A DNA stretch of 9,349 nucleotides, taken from the NCBI GenBank assembly GCA_023459095.1, contig JAEWVQ010000052.1, positions 1 to 9,349 of the forward strand. Reading direction: 5' to 3'. The notes under the pieces are model-generated. The model did no database searches. It had not been told where the DNA came from and worked only from the letters and a program-made list of their open reading frames with translations. Origin of the DNA: Pseudomonadota bacterium (lineage in GTDB: Bacteria > Pseudomonadota > Gammaproteobacteria > Burkholderiales > Rhodocyclaceae). This document shows positions 5,467 to 9,349 of this stretch, piece by piece; position 1 is the stretch's first letter; the number at the start of each line of letters is the position of its first letter. Both the position numbers and the translations under genes were made by a program.

Positions 5467-6438
5467 CTATGCCGGGAGATCTTCCTGCTTCACGACGAAC
5501 ACCATGTCGTCGCCGCCCCGCGACGACAGCCAGGTGAGCGGCAGGTCGGGGAAGGCGTTGTCGACAATGGCGCGATTATGCCCGACTTCCACCGCCAGCA
5601 CGCCTCCGGGATTGAGCCGGCTGCGCGCCTGGGCGAGCAGCCGGCGGACGATGTCGAGGCCGTCGTCGCCGGCGGCGAGCGCCATCTGCGGCTCGTGCAG
5701 GTATTCGGCGGGCAGCGCGTCCATTGCTTCGGCGGTGACGTAGGGCGGGTTGCTGATGATGAGGTCGAAGGTGCGCCCGGCGGGCAGCGCGTCGAACACG
5801 TCGCTGCTCACCAGCTCGATGCGGTCGTCGAGGCCGTAGTCGGCGACGTTGCGCGCGGCGACCTCGAGGGCGTCGGCGGAGAGGTCGATCGCGGTGATGT
5901 CGGCGTTGGGATAGACGTGGGCCATCAGGATGGCGAGACAGCCCGAGCCGGTGCACAGGTCGAGCGCGCTGGTGACCGTTTCCGGGTCTTCGACCCAGGG
6001 CGCGAAGCCGTCTTCGAGCAGCTCGGCGAAGAACGAGCGCGGCACGATCACGCGCTCATCGACGTAGAAGCGGAAGTCGCCCAGCCAGGCTTCGTGGGTG
6101 AGGTAGGCGGTGGGCACGCGCTCGACCGCGCGCCGTTCGATGGCCTCGAACACCGCGACGCGCTCGTCGGACGGAATGCAGGCGTCGAGGAAGGGCTCGA
6201 GGCGGTCGAGCGGCAGCGCCAGCGTCGCCAGTACCAGCCAGGCCGCTTCGTCGTAGGTGTCGGCGACGCCGTGGCCGCAGAAGATGCCGGCGCGGTTGAA
6301 GCGGGTCACCGCGTAGCGCAGCCAGTCGCGCACGGTGACGAGCTCGGCGAGCGGGCCGCTGTCGTGTTCGTGATGCTCGTGGTCGTGGCCGCAGTCTTCG
6401 CAGCTTTCTTGTTCGGAGTCGTGGTGATGTGCGCTCAT
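5467..6438 (-). CDS. prmB: 50S ribosomal protein L3 glutamine methyltransferase PrmB
   Basis: A 323-residue SAM-dependent N5-glutamine methyltransferase. After an unusual leader, the helical PrmB N-domain starts near residue 30 (LAELVTVRDWLRYAVTRFN). The signature FYVDERVIVPRS (124-135), SAM-binding LDLCTGSGC (159-167) and catalytic NPPY (230-233) follow. The YVDER and HEP (FLHEPQ-type) segments favour PrmB over PrmC. Known PrmB methylates a glutamine of ribosomal protein L3 during ribosome assembly. The odd part is residues 1-28, rich in His, Asp and Glu, with HHH at 4-6, C13, C16 and GHDHEHHEHD (17-26). This extension is absent from remembered E. coli PrmB and could bind metal. No other plausible ATG exists before residue 172, and GAGAAG just upstream of the ATG is a weak ribosome site. 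The gene follows dapE by 18 bp, in the same operon. Confidence 0.93.
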   Translation of the reverse strand: MSAHHHDSEQESCEDCGHDHEHHEHDSGPLAELVTVRDWLRYAVTRFNRAGIFCGHGVADTYDEAAWLVLATLALPLDRLEPFLDACIPSDERVAVFEAIERRAVERVPTAYLTHEAWLGDFRFYVDERVIVPRSFFAELLEDGFAPWVEDPETVTSALDLCTGSGCLAILMAHVYPNADITAIDLSADALEVAARNVADYGLDDRIELVSSDVFDALPAGRTFDLIISNPPYVTAEAMDALPAEYLHEPQMALAAGDDGLDIVRRLLAQARSRLNPGGVLAVEVGHNRAIVDNAFPDLPLTWLSSRGGDDMVFVVKQEDLPA

Positions 6439-6456
6439 GGGCTTCTCGGGCCGCGC

Positions 6457-7599
6457 TCAGGCGGCCAGCAGGGCACGCAGGGTGCCTTCGTAGACGTGGG
6501 ACAGGGGCTCGACCGCATCGACGTCGATGCACTCGTTGACCTGGTGGATGGAGGCGTTGACCGGGCCGAATTCGACCACTTCGTTGCAGATGTCGGCGAT
6601 GAAGCGGCCGTCGGAGGTGCCGCCGGTGGTCGACAGCTCGGTGTCCACGCCCAGGGTGTCGCGGATCGCGCCCGACAGCGCGGCGACGAGCTGGCCGCGG
6701 CCGGTGATGAAGGGCTTGCCCGACAGATGCCAGTCGATCTCGTAGTGCAGCCCGTGGCGGTCGAGCACCGCATGGGTGCGCGCCTTGAGTTCGTCGGCGG
6801 TGGAAACCGAGGCAAAGCGGAAGTTGAACATCACCTCGCACTCACCCGGAATCACGTTGTTGGCGCCGGTGCCGGCGTGGATGTTGGACACCTGCCAGGT
6901 GGTCGGCGGGAAGAACTCGTTGCCCTCGTCCCAGCGGATTGCGGCGAGTTCGGCGAGTGCCGGGGCGAACGCGTGGATCGGGTTGCGCGCCAGATGCGGG
7001 TAGGCGACGTGGCCCTGCTTGCCCTTCACCCGCAAGGTGCCCGAGAGCGAGCCGCGGCGGCCGTTCTTGATCGTGTCGCCGAGGCGGTCCACCGAGGTGG
7101 GTTCGCCGACGATGCAGTAGTCGAGGCGCTCGCCGCGGGCCTTGAGCGCGTCGACCACCTTCACCGTGCCGTGAGTGGCGATGCCTTCCTCGTCGGAGGT
7201 GAGCAGCAGCGCGATGCTGCCGGCATGGTCAGGGTGGGCGGCGACGAAGCGTTCGATCGCGGTGACGAAGGCGGCGAGCGAGGACTTCATGTCGGCGGCG
7301 CCGCGGCCGTAAAGCTTGCCGTCGCGGATCGTCGGCGTGAACGGCGGCGAGGTCCAGCGCTCGGCGGGGCCCGGCGGCACCACGTCAGTGTGGCCGGCGA
7401 AGCACAGCACCGGCGCGGCGTCGCCGCGGCGCGCCCACAGATTGCAGACCCCACCGGTGTCGATGCGCTCGAAACGGAAGCCGAGCGGCGCCAGGCGGCG
7501 GGCGATCAGTTCGAGGCAGCCGTCGTCGGCGGGGGTGACGGAGGAGCGGGCGATGAGTTCGCAGGCCAGGGCCAGCGTCGGGGTGTCGGGGGCGGACAT
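6457..7599 (-). CDS. dapE: Succinyl-diaminopimelate desuccinylase DapE
   Basis: A 380-residue M20-family metallohydrolase of typical length. It removes succinate from N-succinyl-LL-diaminopimelate to give LL-diaminopimelate, for lysine and peptidoglycan. Expected zinc ligands are present: H70 in FAGHTDVVPPG, bridging D103 in YGRGAADMKSS, E138 in SDEEG (E137 as general base), E166 in IVGEPTS and H352 in NASIHQVNE. Each lies three residues after the equivalent ligand in H. influenzae DapE. The dimerisation domain spans about 180-290. The ATG at 7599 has only a weak AAGAAG upstream and follows the pilU stop by 22 bp, so translation is probably coupled or polycistronic. dapD lies two genes upstream on the same strand, so two steps of the succinylase branch are encoded close together. 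Confidence 0.97.
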   Translation of the reverse strand: MSAPDTPTLALACELIARSSVTPADDGCLELIARRLAPLGFRFERIDTGGVCNLWARRGDAAPVLCFAGHTDVVPPGPAERWTSPPFTPTIRDGKLYGRGAADMKSSLAAFVTAIERFVAAHPDHAGSIALLLTSDEEGIATHGTVKVVDALKARGERLDYCIVGEPTSVDRLGDTIKNGRRGSLSGTLRVKGKQGHVAYPHLARNPIHAFAPALAELAAIRWDEGNEFFPPTTWQVSNIHAGTGANNVIPGECEVMFNFRFASVSTADELKARTHAVLDRHGLHYEIDWHLSGKPFITGRGQLVAALSGAIRDTLGVDTELSTTGGTSDGRFIADICNEVVEFGPVNASIHQVNECIDVDAVEPLSHVYEGTLRALLAA

Positions 7600-7621
7600 G
7601 GTTTCTTCTTGTCGTCGGGGG

Positions 7622-8803
7622 CTAGGTCGATTCGTCGAGCTGCAGCGTGAACTCGCTGAACGAGGCGCCGGCTTCGGGCTGGGTGCGCTCGAAGTCGAAC
7701 GAGGGTGCGGTCGGATCGGCGACCTTGCTGGCGTCGGCGTTCTTGACCTGAGCGTTGTTGATCAGCCAGTGCAGGTTGGTGGGCGAGTCGGCGTTGGCCA
7801 GCGCCTCTTCGAGCGAGATGACCTTGTCGTGATACAGGCGGTACAGATCCTGTTCGAAGGTCTGCGAGCCGGGAGCGAGGGTCTGCTCCATCGCCTCCTT
7901 GACCTCGTTGAGGTCGCCGCGCTCGATCAGTTCAGCGACGTGGCGAGTGTTCATCAGCACTTCCACCGCAGGAATGCGCTTGCCGTTGGGCTGGCGCACG
8001 AGGCGCTGCGAGATCACCGATTTCAGCGCCACCGCGAGATCGAGATAGAGCAGCGGGCGGTTTTCCAGCGGGAAGAAGTTAACGATGCGGTTGAGTGCGT
8101 GGTAGGCGTTGTTGGCGTGCAGCGTGGCCAGGCACAGGTGGCCGGTCTGCGAGTACGACAGCGCGGCCTGCATGGTCTCGCGGTCGCGGATCTCGCCGAT
8201 CAGGATGCAGTCCGGGGCCTGGCGCATGGCGTTGCGCAAGGCCTCGTGCCAGCTGTGGGTGTCGATGCCGACCTCGCGCTGGTTCACCACCGACAGGCGG
8301 TGCTTGAACAGGTATTCGATCGGATCCTCGACGGTGAGGATGTGCCCCGCCTTGTTGCGGTTGCGGTGGTCGATCATCGACGCCAGCGTGGTCGACTTGC
8401 CCGAACCGGTGGCCCCGACCACGAGCACCAGGCCGCGTTTCTCCATGACCACGTCGGCAAGCGTGTCCGGCAGGCCGAGGCTGTCGATGGTGGGAATATC
8501 GCCCTGGATGAAGCGCACCACCACCGCCACCGAGTTGCGCTGATAGAACACGTTCACGCGGAAGTTGCCGATGTCGCGGCGACCGAACGACAGGTTGAGC
8601 TCCTTCTCCTGCTCGAAGCGCGCGATCTGCTCGGCACTGAGCATCTCGTAGACCATGCGCTGGATCATGGGGGGTTCCATGATCTGCTGATTGATCGGCA
8701 TCGCATGCCCCTGGATCTTGATGTGGATCGCGGCGCCGGCCGAAATGAACAGGTCGGAGGCCTGTTTTTCGGCCATCAGCAGGAACAGCTTGTCGAGAAT
8801 CAT
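7622..8803 (-). CDS. pilU: PilU-type twitching motility / pilus retraction ATPase
   Basis: A 393-residue hexameric secretion-type ATPase of the PilT/PilU family, acting at the cytoplasmic face of type IV pili. The PAS-like N-domain begins with LLMAEKQASDLFISAG. The ATPase domain has Walker A GATGSGKST (130-138), the Asp box TVEDPIEY (157-164), Walker B ILIGEIRD (200-207) and the His box TGHLCLATLHANNA (220-233). It follows remembered P. aeruginosa PilU closely (VNVFYQRN, NQREVGIDT, a long C-terminal tail after SPTNLHWL) and lacks PilT's AIRNLIRE motif. PilU helps PilT power retraction. The start is ATG 8803 with GGAG (8813-8816) 9 nt away; a GTG at 8809 would be only 3 nt from it. No pilT is adjacent. 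The gene lies between dapD and dapE, separated by 82 bp and 22 bp. Confidence 0.93.
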   Translation of the reverse strand: MILDKLFLLMAEKQASDLFISAGAAIHIKIQGHAMPINQQIMEPPMIQRMVYEMLSAEQIARFEQEKELNLSFGRRDIGNFRVNVFYQRNSVAVVVRFIQGDIPTIDSLGLPDTLADVVMEKRGLVLVVGATGSGKSTTLASMIDHRNRNKAGHILTVEDPIEYLFKHRLSVVNQREVGIDTHSWHEALRNAMRQAPDCILIGEIRDRETMQAALSYSQTGHLCLATLHANNAYHALNRIVNFFPLENRPLLYLDLAVALKSVISQRLVRQPNGKRIPAVEVLMNTRHVAELIERGDLNEVKEAMEQTLAPGSQTFEQDLYRLYHDKVISLEEALANADSPTNLHWLINNAQVKNADASKVADPTAPSFDFERTQPEAGASFSEFTLQLDEST

Positions 8804-8851
8804 CGGCACGGGCTCCGGGCGGCGGGATGCGGGGAACGCAGGGGAACGAGG

Positions 8852-8876
8852 GCGGAGCGGGGCGCGCCCGCTCCGC
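8852..8876 (-). terminator. Intercistronic GC hairpin after dapD (possible terminator or attenuator)
   Basis: A perfect 10-bp inverted repeat (GCGGAGCGGG and its complement) with a 5-nt GCGCG loop begins 9 nt after the dapD stop. In RNA this would be a very stable stem. The following minus-strand sequence is CCTCGTTCCCC, so a T-tract is missing and intrinsic termination would be weak. It may reduce read-through into pilU or protect the dapD 3' end. Just beyond it, GGGGAACG is repeated with a 10-bp period (8831-8838, 8841-8848). Confidence 0.5.
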
Positions 8877-8885
8877 GGTGGGCGC

Positions 8886-9349
8886 TCAGGCGCCGCGCAG
8901 CAGTTCGTTGATGCCGGTCTTGGAGCGGGTCTGGGCGTCGACCTTCTTCACGATCACGGCGCAGTACAGGCTGTACTTGCCGTCGGCCGAAGGCAGGCTG
9001 CCCGGCACCACGACGGCGCCCGCGGGAACGCGGCCGTAATGCACTTCGCCGGTCTCGCGGTCGTAGATCCTGGTGCTCTGGCCGATATAGACGCCCATCG
9101 AGATCACCGCGTTTTCCTCGACGATCACGCCTTCGACGATCTCCGAGCGCGCGCCGACAAAGACGTTGTCCTCGATGATCACCGGGCCGGCCTGCACCGG
9201 TTCGAGCACGCCGCCGATGCCCACGCCGCCCGACAGGTGCACGTTCTTGCCGATCTGCGCGCACGAACCCACGGTGGCCCAGGTATCGACCATGGTGCCC
9301 TCATCGACGTAGGCGCCGATGTTCACGTAGGACGGCATCAGCACCACGT
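8886..9349 (-). CDS. dapD: Tetrahydrodipicolinate N-succinyltransferase DapD, C-terminal part
   Basis: The last 154 residues of DapD; the N-terminal part lies beyond the right edge (the family is about 274 residues). The enzyme transfers succinyl from succinyl-CoA to 2,3,4,5-tetrahydrodipicolinate in lysine/diaminopimelate synthesis. The fragment is the left-handed beta-helix built of hexapeptide repeats, with the highly conserved LMPSYVNIGAYVDEGTMVD, then VGSCAQIGKNVHLSGGVGIG, ARSEIVEGVIV, GVYIGQSTRI and the C-terminal arm VVPGSLPS...YCAVIVKKVD and TRSKTGINELLRG. It is nearly identical in pattern to remembered E. coli DapD. It is the most upstream gene visible of the dapD-pilU-dapE-prmB run. 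Confidence 0.97.
   Translation of the reverse strand, partial: VVLMPSYVNIGAYVDEGTMVDTWATVGSCAQIGKNVHLSGGVGIGGVLEPVQAGPVIIEDNVFVGARSEIVEGVIVEENAVISMGVYIGQSTRIYDRETGEVHYGRVPAGAVVVPGSLPSADGKYSLYCAVIVKKVDAQTRSKTGINELLRGA

Noticed and set aside
5431..7650. A 739-codon open frame on the plus strand across prmB and dapE
   Set aside because: Its translation is Gly/Val/Glu/Asp-rich with no recognisable domain, and it lies exactly antisense to two clear conserved genes. Long antisense open frames are expected in GC-rich coding DNA.
7316..8911. A 531-codon plus-strand open frame antisense to pilU and the start of dapE
   Set aside because: It has no start signal or recognisable motif, and the opposite strand encodes a full PilU with all its ATPase motifs.

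Overview
The window is a GC-rich bacterial chromosome segment, densely coded, with four transcription blocks. The gene set (succinylase-branch dapD and dapE, a PilU-type pilus ATPase, PrmB, YbdK, and an OmpR-type regulator next to a PepSY protein) and its base composition suggest a betaproteobacterium, most likely in or near the Rhodocyclales (Azoarcus/Thauera-like). That placement is inferred from gene content and remembered family sequences; no search was run.

Positions 1-1444 (minus strand) hold a two-component operon read right to left: a small secreted PepSY protein, an OmpR/PmrA/QseB-type response regulator, and the N-terminal part of a sensor histidine kinase that runs off the left edge. 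The genes are 4 bp apart and then overlap as ATGA. Upstream of the PepSY gene lies a direct-repeat element resembling a PmrA-type box, which suggests autoregulation.

Positions 1445-1749 are a 305-bp divergent intergenic region. It contains that box, a weak -10-like hexamer and two GC hairpins, with no convincing gene.

Positions 1750-4906 (plus strand) form a tightly coupled three-gene operon: a Kef/CPA2-like membrane transporter without a cytoplasmic nucleotide-binding domain, a YbdK-type glutamate-cysteine ligase homologue, and a class I glutamine amidotransferase-like hydrolase (peptidase C26, PuuD-like). Both junctions overlap by 4 bp (ATGA, GTGA). Ligase and hydrolase families that act on gamma-glutamyl bonds, joined to a relative of glutathione-gated Kef transporters, suggest a small gamma-glutamyl-metabolite module of unknown substrate. 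The transporter appears to lack the conserved ion-binding aspartate. This operon is the best candidate for an undescribed system here.

Positions 4937-9349 (minus strand), read right to left, carry the 3' part of dapD, pilU, dapE, prmB and a single-domain Rcp1-like response regulator. dapD and dapE serve lysine and diaminopimelate synthesis by the succinylase route. pilU, a twitching-motility retraction ATPase, sits between them. prmB methylates ribosomal protein L3 and here carries a His/Cys-rich N-terminal extension. The dapE-prmB and pilU-dapE gaps are 18 and 22 bp. The dapD-pilU gap (82 bp) holds a perfect 10-bp GC hairpin without a T-tract. No RNA gene, mobile element, CRISPR array or frameshift was found.
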